From: AC-37 sp036389835
GTDB lineage: Bacteria; Actinomycetota; Thermoleophilia; Solirubrobacterales; Thermoleophilaceae
Direction: 5' to 3'
Length of the DNA: 64,000 bases
Assembly: GCA_036389835.1 (NCBI GenBank)
Contig: DASVWC010000041.1
Span: 8,000-71,999, forward strand
Shown here: positions 49,659 to 58,258 of the stretch, piece after piece
Numbering within the stretch: the first letter of the stretch is position 1
Layout of the letters: each line of letters opens with the position of its first letter
Made by a program: the position numbers and the translations under genes
The notes under the pieces: generated by a model
Told to the model about the DNA's origin: nothing
Database searches by the model: none
The model's input: only the letters and a program-made list of their open reading frames with translations

Positions 49659-50126
49659 TCACTGCGTGCTCGCCGGCTCGCCGAAGGCGATCCGGACCTT
49701 GTCTCCGAAGAGGTTGCGGACCACGTCCGCCACCGCGTCCTCGAGCGCTTCGATCGCGATCGGGTCGAGTACGTGGCCGAGGCTGGGCATCCCGAGGTCG
49801 AAGTCCGCGTCCATCCTCAGCTCGCAGCCGCCGTTCCGCTGCTCCGCGGTCCAGGTGCCCGAGAAGCCGTGTGGGTCGCCCTCGATCAGGTCGAATCTGT
49901 GGATGAGCGAGTCGAGGTCGGTCCTGTCGGCCTCCGACCACTTCATGATCCCCCCGCGGAAGACGATGTCCCAGAACGAGGTCGAGGCACCGTTCTCGCC
50001 CGGCTCGACCACCACGCTGCGGACCGAGTCGCTCGCCTCCGCCCAGCGCCGGTAATCCGCCACCTGCCGGAGCGCCTCCCGGGCGTCCGCGTCCTCCACG
50101 ATGCAGCGCACACGCACCATTGCCAT
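49659..50126 (-). CDS. SRPBCC (START-like) protein
   Basis: 155 residues from the ATG two bases after the aminotransferase stop. Pattern as in the SRPBCC fold: beta strand MVRVRCIVEDADAREALRQVADYRRWAEASDSV, the mid-part WDIVFRGGIMKWSEADRTD, and the C-terminal helix ALEDAVADVVRNLFG. Same fold and similar length as the SRPBCC protein of the first locus (19968). It may bind or shape the hydrophobic intermediate. A hydrolytic role is possible but no catalytic residues are evident. Confidence 0.82.
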   Translation of the reverse strand: MAMVRVRCIVEDADAREALRQVADYRRWAEASDSVRSVVVEPGENGASTSFWDIVFRGGIMKWSEADRTDLDSLIHRFDLIEGDPHGFSGTWTAEQRNGGCELRMDADFDLGMPSLGHVLDPIAIEALEDAVADVVRNLFGDKVRIAFGEPASTQ

Positions 50127-50128
50127 GG

Positions 50129-51400
50129 CTACGACCTCGCCTTCCGATGCGCCCGCCGCCGCGATGCGACGGCTCGTGCGCTGTCGGCGGCCGCGTCCAC
50201 CAGCCACGCGACCTCGGCGTCCGAGAGCGTCGCAGGCGGAGTGAGCCTGACCACGGCGTGCTGGTTGAGGCAGTGGTTCGGCACGACGCGGCGTGCGACC
50301 AGCTCGATCTCGAACTCCCCCGCCAGCTTCGGGTCCGTGAACTCGATCCCGATGAGCAGGCCGGTCCCGCGGATCTCGCTCACCAGCCCGTCGGCGATCG
50401 CGGGAGCGAGGACCTGGCGCAGGTCCCGCAGGAGACGGCGGCCCAGCTCGTCGGCGCGCGCGGGGACGTCCTCGTCGCGGAGCACCTCGATGGTGGCGCT
50501 CACCGCGGCCATCACGAGCGGCGAGGCCGAGAACGTGGTCGAGTGGATGTAGGGGTCGCGGTCGAGCGGCGCGAACGCCTCCTCGGAGGCAAGCAGCGCG
50601 CCGACCGGCGTCACGCCGCCGCCGAGCGGCTTGCCCGCCAGCACGACGTCGGGGACGACGCCCTCGCGCTCGCTCGCCCACCAGGCGCCCACGCGGCCGA
50701 GGCCGGTGGCGATCTCGTCGATCACCAGCATCGCGCCGTGCACGCGGCACGCGAACGCCACATCCGCGAGGTAGCCCTCCGGCGGGATGCGCACGCCCCC
50801 CTCGGCCTGGATCGGCTCGACCACGACACAGGCCTCGCCGGGGCCGTCTGCGATCGCCCGCTCCATTGCGGCGGCGTCTCCGAACGGGACCCGTTCGATC
50901 CCGTCCAGCAGCGGCTCGAAGGGCGTGGTGAGCGTGGGGTTGCCGCACAGGCTGAGCGCCCCGAAGGTCTTGCCGTGGAACCCGCCCACGGCGCACACGA
51001 GGCGACGCTTTTCGTGCATCCGGGCGAGCTTGATCGCCGCCTCGACGGCGTCGGCGCCCGAGGTCCCGAAGTAGACGCGGTCGAGGCCGGGCGGTGACAC
51101 CTCGGCCACGGCCTCGGCGGCGCGCGCCTGGGTGGGGTCGAGGAAGAGCCGGGTGGACAGCGCGTGCCGCTCGACCTGCGCGCGCACTGCCTCGACCACG
51201 CGCGGATGGCCGTGGCCCAGGAGGAACACGCCGTAGCCGCCGCAGTTCAGGTAGCGGTCGCCGCGCGAGTCGACCACCACGCTGCCGCTCGAGCTGACCT
51301 CCATTTGACCGCCCAGGATGCTGACCACCCGCGCGCGGCCTGAGCTGAGATGCCGGCGGTAGACGCCCTCGACGTCGAGTGGCTGGGCGGTCGTGCTCAT
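50129..51400 (-). CDS. Class III PLP-dependent aminotransferase
   Basis: 423 residues, ATG overlapping the reductase stop. The PLP-binding lysine is in VLAGKPLGGGVTP. Other family blocks are LNCGGYGVFLLGHGHPRVVEAV, TSGADAVEAAIKLAR, VGGFHGKTFGALSLCGN, VVVEPIQAEGGVRIPPEGYL and VIDEIATGLGRVGAWWA. Class III enzymes act on omega-amines such as putrescine and on fatty aldehydes. Placed directly after the thioester reductase, it most likely aminates the chain aldehyde, giving the alkylamine from which an azoxy or hydrazine group could be built. All catalytic parts appear intact. Confidence 0.93.
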   Translation of the reverse strand: MSTTAQPLDVEGVYRRHLSSGRARVVSILGGQMEVSSSGSVVVDSRGDRYLNCGGYGVFLLGHGHPRVVEAVRAQVERHALSTRLFLDPTQARAAEAVAEVSPPGLDRVYFGTSGADAVEAAIKLARMHEKRRLVCAVGGFHGKTFGALSLCGNPTLTTPFEPLLDGIERVPFGDAAAMERAIADGPGEACVVVEPIQAEGGVRIPPEGYLADVAFACRVHGAMLVIDEIATGLGRVGAWWASEREGVVPDVVLAGKPLGGGVTPVGALLASEEAFAPLDRDPYIHSTTFSASPLVMAAVSATIEVLRDEDVPARADELGRRLLRDLRQVLAPAIADGLVSEIRGTGLLIGIEFTDPKLAGEFEIELVARRVVPNHCLNQHAVVRLTPPATLSDAEVAWLVDAAADSARAVASRRRAHRKARS

Positions 51401-52485
51401 GCCGGGACCGCGTCCTCCGCCGTCGCCTCGCTCGCCGACAGGCCCTGGCGCTCCGCCCAGTAGCGAGCGCCCTTGAGCAGCACCTGCTCGAGATCTACGC
51501 GGTCGGCCTCCTCGAGCGAGCTGGGCAGCGGCTCCTCCACGTGGTGCGAGGTGAGCGCGAGGAGCAGGTCCACACGCCGCGCCACCGCCTCGCCCCCGGC
51601 GGGCTTGATGAGCCGGTCGATCATGTCCATGGACACGAACCGCGGGGGCTGGAGCTCCCTGCCGAGGTCCCGCCCGAACCCGAGCAGGAGCTCGACGACG
51701 CGACCGAATGAGAGCGCGTCCTCACCCGCGGTCAGCCAGAACTCGCCCTCGAACTCCGCGAGCACGAGCCGCGCGGTCACCCCGCCGATGACGTCGCGTG
51801 GCAGGAAGTCCACCAGCGTGTCCGCGGAGAACGGCAGGAGCGGCATCCGGTTCTCGAGCATCATCCCCACGAGCCGGTGGAGGCCCTGGAAGCTGGGCGT
51901 CGAGCCGTCGCGCGAGTGGCCGAACACGACCGACGGCCGGATGATGGCCCTGTACGTCCCGCACTCGCGCGCGATCGCCTCGGCCGCGCGCTTGGACTCG
52001 AGGTACACCTGCGCGCCCCAGCGCCCCCGGACCGACGTGCCCTCGTTGCGGACGTAGCCGGTGCTGATGTGGTAGAGCGGGGCGCCCGCCCGCTCCGCGA
52101 AGCGCGCGACGTTGCGGGTGCTCTCCACGTTCATCGCCTCCGTCACCCGGCGCGGGGTGGTGAAGTCGCTCACGCCCGCCGCGTGCACCACCGCGTCGAC
52201 GCGCTCCGCGAGGTCCGCGTAGTCGTCGTCGGAGAGGCCGAGCCGCGGCTGCACCACGTCGCCCGAGACGTGCACCGCGCTGCCGCCCTCGGACGCGCGC
52301 ACCACGTGGCCGTGACGATCCGGGAGCAGGGCGCTCACCGAGCGCCGGTCGCGCGGCCCGTCCTCCCGCCAGCCGCCCGCGCCGTGCCGCGTCAGCGATA
52401 TCACCGGTGTGTCGCCCAGGGCGTCGACGACCGCCTGGCCGATCAGCCCGGTGCCGCCCGTGACGAGGATGGTGCGCCCACTCAC
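51397..52485 (-). CDS. Thioester-reductase/epimerase-type SDR
   Basis: 362 residues, GTG overlapping the ligase stop. NAD(P)-binding TILVTGGTGLIGQAVVDAL, VDAVVHAAGVSDF, LYHISTGYV, the YLESK catalytic pair (YxxxK) and RPSVVFGHSRDGS follow extended-SDR order. Carboxylic-acid-reductase and NRPS terminal R domains are of this type and release aldehydes from carrier proteins. It is the paralogue, in role and position, of the reductase at 28072: here ligase-reductase-aminotransferase, there ACP-ligase-reductase. Reduction of acyl-ACP to the aldehyde is the simplest reading. Confidence 0.85.
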   Translation of the reverse strand: MSGRTILVTGGTGLIGQAVVDALGDTPVISLTRHGAGGWREDGPRDRRSVSALLPDRHGHVVRASEGGSAVHVSGDVVQPRLGLSDDDYADLAERVDAVVHAAGVSDFTTPRRVTEAMNVESTRNVARFAERAGAPLYHISTGYVRNEGTSVRGRWGAQVYLESKRAAEAIARECGTYRAIIRPSVVFGHSRDGSTPSFQGLHRLVGMMLENRMPLLPFSADTLVDFLPRDVIGGVTARLVLAEFEGEFWLTAGEDALSFGRVVELLLGFGRDLGRELQPPRFVSMDMIDRLIKPAGGEAVARRVDLLLALTSHHVEEPLPSSLEEADRVDLEQVLLKGARYWAERQGLSASEATAEDAVPA

Positions 52486-54146
52486 AGCGGCACCCTCTCG
52501 AGCACGGCGTCCGCCCCGTCGCCGGAGAGGAGCGCCCGGCAGCGGAAGCGCTGGATCTTGCCGCTCGGCGTCTTCGGCAGGGTTCCCGGCCGCAGCAACA
52601 CGCACTCGTCGGCCCGCACGCCCGCCCGGTCGAAGGTCGCGTTGTTCATCGCGTCGGCGAGCGCCACGAAGTCGTCCGTCTCCGGGCTCGGCTCCGCCAC
52701 CAGCACCAGGCGCAGGTGGTCGTCGTCCGGGATGTCGACGAGCGTGGCGCAGCCGCGCCGCGCCCCGCAGTCGCCGAGCGCGAGCTCGATGTCGCGCGCG
52801 AACACGTTGCGGCCGCCGACCGGGATCGCGTCGTCGGTGCGCCCGAGCACGTACAGCTCGCCGTCGTGCACGAAGCCCACGTCCTCGCTCACGAACTCGC
52901 CGTGGCGGAAGCACTCCCGCGTCGTCTCGGGCTGGTTCATGTAGCCGCGGGCCAGCGCCTCGCTGCGGATGCAGATCCGGCCGATGGAGCGGTCGCCGCG
53001 CGTCCGCACGGAGACGCCGTCCATCGGCGGGCCGCAGGCGACCATCGGGAGGGTCCCCTCGCCATCGCGATCGTGGAGGATCAGCTCGCCGCGATAGGCC
53101 GCCTCGGCGTCCACACGCACGGTGTTCGGGGCCTCGTCGGGCGGCTTCATGGTTACCGCGAGCGTGGCCTCCGCAAGGCCGTAGGCGGGGGTGATGGACT
53201 CCATCGTCACGCCGTGCGGGCCCAGCACCTCGACGGCCTCGTTCAGCGTCGTCCACTCGATGCGCTCGGCGCCGAGCACCAGCGACCTGAGCGGGAAGCT
53301 GCCGCTTGGCGGCTTGGTGCGGGCACGCTGCGCGGCGAGGCTGAGCCCGAAGTTCGGGCTCACCGTGTTGGTCGCCTCGAACTCGATGCAGTCCTCCATC
53401 CACGTGTGCGGCTTGCGCAGGAACCGCTCGGGCGTCCCCACCGCCAGACACAACCCCGTGCACCAGCTCACCATCACGCAGCCGAACAGCCCCATGTCGT
53501 GCGAGAGCGGCAGCCACGTGACGCCCCTGCTCTTGTCGTCGACGTCGAGGCGCTCGATGAGCATGCGCTCCTGCGCCCCGATCGCCGCGAGCGTGAGCTC
53601 GCACCCCTTGGGCTCGCTCATGCTGCCCGAGGAGTACTGGACGAACGCGGTGGCGTCGTCCGGCGGAGGGGTCGGATCGAGCGTCCCGTCCACCGCGAGG
53701 GACTCGAAGCTAGCCACCGGCACGCCGAGGTCGGCGCCCCCCAGCAGCTCGATGAAGCGCCCCTCGAGCAGCAGGACCTCGGGCTGCGCGTCGCGGCAGA
53801 GGCGGCGCAGCTGCGCCACGTAGTCCTCGGCGTCCTGGCCACGCCTCAGCAGGGGCAGCGACAGCAGCGTGCCGCCGGCGAGCCAGGTGCCGACGACGGC
53901 CGAGCAGACCTCGAACCGGTTGGTGAGGACGGCCGCCACGCGGGCCCCCTCGTGCACGCCGAGCCTCCGCAGACCCACGGCCGAGCGCTCGGCGGCCGAG
54001 CGCCAGCCGTCCCAGTCATGGCTTCGATAGCTGCTCTCGTCCCAGCAGTACAGGAGCGGCCGGTCGTCGCGCGCGGTCTCGTACGCCTCCCAGATCAGGT
54101 TGGTGGCGGCTGCCGACCGGGTCGGGATGGCCGGGGTGAGCGTCAC
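52482..54146 (-). CDS. Fatty-acyl-AMP ligase / adenylate-forming enzyme
   Basis: 554 residues, GTG overlapping the desaturase stop. Motifs: FVQYSSGSMSEPKGCELTLAAI (Gly-rich P-loop-like region), WLPLSHDMGLFG, TPAYGLAEATLAVTM, the RGYMNQPETTRECF and GRTDDAIPVGGRN segments, and PKTPSGKIQRFRCRALL with the catalytic Lys. It activates a fatty or other carboxylic acid as the adenylate for loading onto the ACP at 49391. Compared with the ligase at 26300 it lacks the GGPNFSFD loop in that form (here NTVSPNFGLSLAAQRA), so the two are diverged members of the FAAL group. Confidence 0.9.
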   Translation of the reverse strand: MTLTPAIPTRSAAATNLIWEAYETARDDRPLLYCWDESSYRSHDWDGWRSAAERSAVGLRRLGVHEGARVAAVLTNRFEVCSAVVGTWLAGGTLLSLPLLRRGQDAEDYVAQLRRLCRDAQPEVLLLEGRFIELLGGADLGVPVASFESLAVDGTLDPTPPPDDATAFVQYSSGSMSEPKGCELTLAAIGAQERMLIERLDVDDKSRGVTWLPLSHDMGLFGCVMVSWCTGLCLAVGTPERFLRKPHTWMEDCIEFEATNTVSPNFGLSLAAQRARTKPPSGSFPLRSLVLGAERIEWTTLNEAVEVLGPHGVTMESITPAYGLAEATLAVTMKPPDEAPNTVRVDAEAAYRGELILHDRDGEGTLPMVACGPPMDGVSVRTRGDRSIGRICIRSEALARGYMNQPETTRECFRHGEFVSEDVGFVHDGELYVLGRTDDAIPVGGRNVFARDIELALGDCGARRGCATLVDIPDDDHLRLVLVAEPSPETDDFVALADAMNNATFDRAGVRADECVLLRPGTLPKTPSGKIQRFRCRALLSGDGADAVLERVPL

Positions 54147-55060
54147 GTGACGATCTCCTTCCTCCGTTGTGCCTCGGGACTGATCTCGACGACGTTCCAG
54201 ATGAGCCCGGCCTTCTCCATGCCGCGCACGAGGAGCGCGCTCGGGTCGGGCTCCCACCAGCGCAGCCCGAAGTTCGCCGACCGCGGGAAGGCGTGGTGGT
54301 TGTGATGCAGGGACTCGCCCAGCGACGGCAGCGCGAGCGCGAGGACGTTGGTCGAGTGGTCGCTGGTCTGGAAGCGCCGCCGTCCCGCGTAGTGGCCGAG
54401 CGAGTTCACCGACCAGGTCACGTGGTGCGCCAGGAACAGCCGCACGAGGCCGCCCCACAGGAAGCCGGTCAGCGCGCCGCTCGCCGTACCCGTGAGCAGG
54501 AACCCGAGCCCCGCCGGGAGCGCGAGGGTGAGGACCACGAACAGCGGGAACAGCTGGCTGATCCGGAGGATCACCGGGTCCTTGAGCAGGTCGCGCGCGT
54601 AGCGCACCGGGTCCGACGGCTCGGTGCGGCCGATCAGCCAGCCGATGTGCGCGTGGAACAGGCCGCGCAGCACCCCGCCGGACACGTGGGGGCTGTGCGG
54701 GTCGCCCTCCTCGTCGGCGAACGTGTGGTGCTTGCGATGGTCGGCCACCCACACGATCGGCGGGCCCTGCACGGCCATCGACCCCGCCACGGCCAGGAGG
54801 CCGCGAACCCACCGAGGGCTCTCGAACGACCGGTGCGTGAGCTGCCGGTGGAACCCGATCGAGATGCCGAACAGGGTGAATGTGTAGAAGAAGGCGAGGA
54901 GCGCCAGGTCCGTCCAGCCCACGAGCCCGTTCCACAGCTGGACGATGGCCACCGTGATCGCCACGAACGGGACGATCACCACCATCAGGTTGAACGCTCT
55001 CGCCTTCGCGCTGAACGCCCGCTGGGGCACCGCCAGCCCGCTTTGGGTCGCCGTCGCCAT
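54143..55060 (-). CDS. Membrane fatty-acid desaturase (delta-9 type)
   Basis: 305 residues, ATG overlapping the next upstream stop by one base. The three histidine boxes are intact: FHRQLTH, HRKHH and HHNHH (ESLHHNHHAFP). These match membrane diiron desaturases of the stearoyl-CoA desaturase family. Four hydrophobic helices are seen. It probably inserts a cis double bond into the chain carried by the ACP or into an acyl lipid. The cyclopropane-synthase-type gene that precedes it could use that double bond. Confidence 0.95.
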   Translation of the reverse strand: MATATQSGLAVPQRAFSAKARAFNLMVVIVPFVAITVAIVQLWNGLVGWTDLALLAFFYTFTLFGISIGFHRQLTHRSFESPRWVRGLLAVAGSMAVQGPPIVWVADHRKHHTFADEEGDPHSPHVSGGVLRGLFHAHIGWLIGRTEPSDPVRYARDLLKDPVILRISQLFPLFVVLTLALPAGLGFLLTGTASGALTGFLWGGLVRLFLAHHVTWSVNSLGHYAGRRRFQTSDHSTNVLALALPSLGESLHHNHHAFPRSANFGLRWWEPDPSALLVRGMEKAGLIWNVVEISPEAQRRKEIVT

Positions 55061-55971
55061 CAGCCGGCCCCCCCGAATCGGAAGGGCTCTCGCTGCTCGA
55101 CCCGTCTCAGCACGTATCGCGTCAGCCCGGCGTGCCCGCGGTCGAACTGGCGAATGCACGCCGCGAGGTAGCGGCGATAGAGGTCCACGATCTCCTCGCC
55201 GACGGCGGCCACCGCGGGCTCGCGGTTCGCGTCGAGGCGCTCGAGCCACGCCTGGCAGGTGCGCGCGTACATCCAGCGGTCGTTGCGCATCTGCACCACC
55301 TCGAACCTGCCCTCCATCGCGGCGAAGACGTCCGCCGGGTGGGGCAGGTCGGACTCCGGGAACATCTTCGTGACGATGTAGGCGAAGTCGCGCAGGCCCT
55401 GGCCGTCGAGGGCGGTGTCGCCCTTGGCGATCGTCTGCAGGACCATCCACCCGCCCGGGCGCAGCCACTCGTGGCAGCGGGCGACGAAGTCGCGGTAGGA
55501 CTCGACCTTCTCCTCGCGCGTCAGGCCCAGCCGCGCGAAGTGCTCGAAGGCGCCGACCGAGACGATCGCGTCGAACGGCTGGTCGGGGGAGTAGTCGGCC
55601 CAGCCCGTCACGTGCACCTCGAGGCGCGGGTCCCCGAGGCCGTTGATCCACTCGGCCTGCTTGGGGCTGAGCGTGATCCCCACGGCGTGCTTCGCGCCGC
55701 GCTCCACCGCCCGCCGGAGGAACGAGCCCCAGCCGCAGCCCACGTCCAGCACCCGGCCGGCCGACGCCGCGCGCGCGTTGTCGATCAGCCAGTCGACCTT
55801 GCGGCGCTGCGCGGCATCGAGCGTGTCGCCCTCCGCCCACATGGCGCACGAGTACGTCAGCGAGGAATCGAGCCAATGCCCCCAGAACTCATTGCCCACG
55901 TCGTAGTGGTGCTGGATCGCCTGCCCTGACGCGCCGGCGTACTCGCCGGTCGCGGTGGTCGAGATCGTCAC
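55060..55971 (-). CDS. Cyclopropane-fatty-acid-synthase-type SAM methyltransferase
   Basis: 303 residues from the GTG at 55971, which has GGGGAGG six bases upstream; an ATG at 55986 is less well placed. IQHHYDVGNEFWGHWLDSSLTYSCAMW, the SAM-binding VLDVGCGWGSFLRRAV and the GITLSPKQAEWI segments are characteristic of CFA synthases and mycolic-acid-type methyltransferases. The family adds a methylene (ring) or methyl (branch) to a cis double bond, which the neighbouring desaturase could create. It therefore may make a cyclopropane or mid-chain methyl branch in the alkyl part of the product. Confidence 0.95.
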   Translation of the reverse strand: MTISTTATGEYAGASGQAIQHHYDVGNEFWGHWLDSSLTYSCAMWAEGDTLDAAQRRKVDWLIDNARAASAGRVLDVGCGWGSFLRRAVERGAKHAVGITLSPKQAEWINGLGDPRLEVHVTGWADYSPDQPFDAIVSVGAFEHFARLGLTREEKVESYRDFVARCHEWLRPGGWMVLQTIAKGDTALDGQGLRDFAYIVTKMFPESDLPHPADVFAAMEGRFEVVQMRNDRWMYARTCQAWLERLDANREPAVAAVGEEIVDLYRRYLAACIRQFDRGHAGLTRYVLRRVEQREPFRFGGAG

Positions 55972-57215
55972 GCCGAACCTCCCCATTCGCCTGCATCTGC
56001 CGAGGCGGCGGCCGCCCGCACGACCGGGTGCCCGGCGAGCGGGCCCGGTCGCAGGCTCTGAGCCACCAGCTCGAGCTGCACCTCGTCCGTTCCGCCGCCG
56101 ATGCGTCCGATCCGGATGTCGCGCCAGATCCGGTCGAGCCCCGTCTCCGTCGTGAAGCCCCTGCCGCCGAGGATCTGCATGGCCTCGTCGGCGACGCGCC
56201 ACGCGATGCGGTTGAGCACGAGCTTCGCCTGGCCGGCCTCGGCCGAGCTGATCCGCCCGTCGCGGGTCGCGGCAACCCGCTCGGCGAGCAGCGCGCGCCC
56301 GGCCGCGATCTCGTTCGACAGCTCGGCCAGCCGGTGCGCGATCGCCTGGTGCATCCTCAGCGAGTAGCCGTTGAGCTCGCGCCGCTCGGCGAACGCCAGG
56401 GCGATCTCGAAGCACAGCTCGGCCACGGCCAGGCCCGCCATGGCGGCGCCGATGCGCTCGGCTCGCAGCAGCTCCAGCAGCAGCACGAGCCCCGAGCCGG
56501 TTCTGCCGACGCGACGCTCGTCCGGCACGAACACCTCGTCCAGGTCGAGCATCGCGGTCCCGGAGGCGCGCGCCGCGCTGAGCTCGTGGGGGGTGATCCG
56601 CACGCGCTCGTCCGAGAGCGGGACCACGAAGAACGTGAAGCTCGTCAAGTCGCTCTTGCGTGCGGTGCGAGCGAAGACGACGCAGTCGTCGGCCGCGCGC
56701 ATGTTCGAGACGTAGTGCTTGTGGCCGGACAGCACCCAGCCGTCGCCGCTTCGCTCGGCGACGGTGGCGCAGTTCGTGGGCGTCGACCCGCCGGTGGCCT
56801 CGCTGACCGACATCGATCCCACGCGGCGGCCCGCGAGCGCGTCGTCCCAGGCCTCGCGGCCGTACTCGCAGCGGGCGAGCGCGCGGAAGTACGACTCGAT
56901 GTGGGTGCCGATGGCGACGCACGCGCCAACCGAAGCGAGCGCCGTCTCGCGGACGATCGCCGCGGCGACGTCGATGTCGCCCTGCCTGAGCGCGCCGTCC
57001 GGCCAGCGCGCCTCGAACGCGCCGGCCTCGGCCAGGCGCCGGAAGACCGAGCGCGGAACGCCGCTGTCGCGCTCCCACTCGGCGGCCTCGGCCCGCAGCT
57101 CGTTCGCGTACAGCGCGCGGACCGCGTCGATGGCGGCGGAGCGCCCGGCGTCGGTCCCGGCCTCGGCCGCCCGCGCGGAGGGCATCGCTCCCGGTGTCAC
57201 GGTGGCGCCCTCCAT
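55968..57215 (-). CDS. Acyl-CoA-dehydrogenase-fold flavoprotein lacking the catalytic Glu (candidate amine N-hydroxylase)
   Basis: 415 residues, ATG overlapping the upstream stop by one base. ACAD features: MSVSEATGGSTPTNC, GDGWVLSGHKHYVSNMRAADDCVVFART, and the C-terminal AMQILGGRGFTTETGLDRIWRDIRIGRIGGGTDEVQLELVA. In MCAD-type enzymes the catalytic base is the Glu of EGT; here the position is Gly (GGGTDE). Members without the base are often flavin-dependent monooxygenases, and isobutylamine N-hydroxylase VlmH belongs to this wider group. In this operon it is a candidate for hydroxylating the alkylamine. A flavin reductase is not seen in the window. Confidence 0.82.
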   Translation of the reverse strand: MEGATVTPGAMPSARAAEAGTDAGRSAAIDAVRALYANELRAEAAEWERDSGVPRSVFRRLAEAGAFEARWPDGALRQGDIDVAAAIVRETALASVGACVAIGTHIESYFRALARCEYGREAWDDALAGRRVGSMSVSEATGGSTPTNCATVAERSGDGWVLSGHKHYVSNMRAADDCVVFARTARKSDLTSFTFFVVPLSDERVRITPHELSAARASGTAMLDLDEVFVPDERRVGRTGSGLVLLLELLRAERIGAAMAGLAVAELCFEIALAFAERRELNGYSLRMHQAIAHRLAELSNEIAAGRALLAERVAATRDGRISSAEAGQAKLVLNRIAWRVADEAMQILGGRGFTTETGLDRIWRDIRIGRIGGGTDEVQLELVAQSLRPGPLAGHPVVRAAAASADAGEWGGSA

Positions 57216-58258
57216 CAGATCGCTCTCGTGACGCGCATCAGGTGGTATACCGCCGCGACGCTGGGCCGCCCCTCGAACGCCACGTACTCGGGCTCGATCA
57301 CCTGCGGCCGCCACTTGAGCTTGAACTTCTCCTGGGCGCGTGACGGGTAGATCGCCGAGCCGTGCTCGGCCATGAAGCTCGCGAACCGCTCGACTACCCC
57401 GCTCGACGCCTCCGGCAGCTCGTGCTCGCGGGACAGGGCGGCGAACGGCGTCAGCCCGAGGTGCAGCCATCGGCAGCCCTCGTCGCGCAGGCGCTCGACC
57501 ATCGTCGCGAACACCAGCTCCACCGCCCCCGGAGGCGAGTCCGGTCGGCGCCGCGTGAGGTCGTAGAGCCAGCCCGGACGGCTGCCGAAGCAGGGGGAAT
57601 AGGTCACGTAGCAGGTGATGCGCCCCTCGTGCCGGGCCACCAGCACGCGCCGGTACGGCGCCCCGCGGCCGGCCCGCTCACCGACCATGAACGTGAGCTC
57701 CTTCGCCAGCCGCCCCTTTCCCCGCAGCCATGCCGCATCCACCTCGGCGAGCTCCCTCGCCGTGTCCGGGGAGGTCGGCTGCCCGGGGGCGAGCTCCTCG
57801 ACGGTCACGCCCAGCCTGCGGGCGCGCTTCAACTTGTTGCGCAGCTTCATGAAGGCCGTGCCGCGTAGCTGGAAGCCCTCGAGGTCGATGCTGTAGCTCG
57901 ACCCGAGCTGGTTGACGGCGAAGCCCTGCTCCGCATACGCCGGCGCTTCGTCGCGGGTCAGCTGCACGGCCGTGACCTTGGCGCCGCGCCCGGCGGCCCA
58001 CGAGCGGAACTCGCGCAGCAGCCGCGCGCGGTCGCCGGGGGCGCAGAAGGGTCCGCAGAGCTGGATCACGTGCCGCCGCCCGGCGGGGCGATAGGCCACG
58101 TAGCCGTCGATCCCCGCGGCCGCGAAGTGCTGGGTCTCGTCGTTGAGACTCAGAAAGGCGCTCGTGTGCTCTCCGTGCCGGCGAAGCACCTCGAGGGCTG
58201 GGAGGGTCCCGGCGGAGCCGGGCTCCGCCCGCACCATCGCTGCCGATGTGACGCTCAA
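57215..58258 (-). CDS. DUF2156 (MprF C-terminal-type) aminoacyl-tRNA-dependent transferase, VlmA type
   Basis: 347 residues; the TTG at 58258 overlaps the upstream stop, and an ATG at 58237 is the alternative. The double GNAT fold of the MprF lysylphosphatidylglycerol synthase C-terminal domain is seen: ALEVLRRHGEHTSAFLSLNDETQHF, the GYVAYRPAGRRHVIQLCGPFC beta region, and EKFKLKWRPQVIEPEYV. MprF-type enzymes use charged tRNA to acylate lipids. VlmA, which seryl-acylates isobutylhydroxylamine using seryl-tRNA, is related (established). A serine-type tRNA-like gene 12 kb away in the same locus fits this role. Confidence 0.88.
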   Translation of the reverse strand: MSVTSAAMVRAEPGSAGTLPALEVLRRHGEHTSAFLSLNDETQHFAAAGIDGYVAYRPAGRRHVIQLCGPFCAPGDRARLLREFRSWAAGRGAKVTAVQLTRDEAPAYAEQGFAVNQLGSSYSIDLEGFQLRGTAFMKLRNKLKRARRLGVTVEELAPGQPTSPDTARELAEVDAAWLRGKGRLAKELTFMVGERAGRGAPYRRVLVARHEGRITCYVTYSPCFGSRPGWLYDLTRRRPDSPPGAVELVFATMVERLRDEGCRWLHLGLTPFAALSREHELPEASSGVVERFASFMAEHGSAIYPSRAQEKFKLKWRPQVIEPEYVAFEGRPSVAAVYHLMRVTRAI

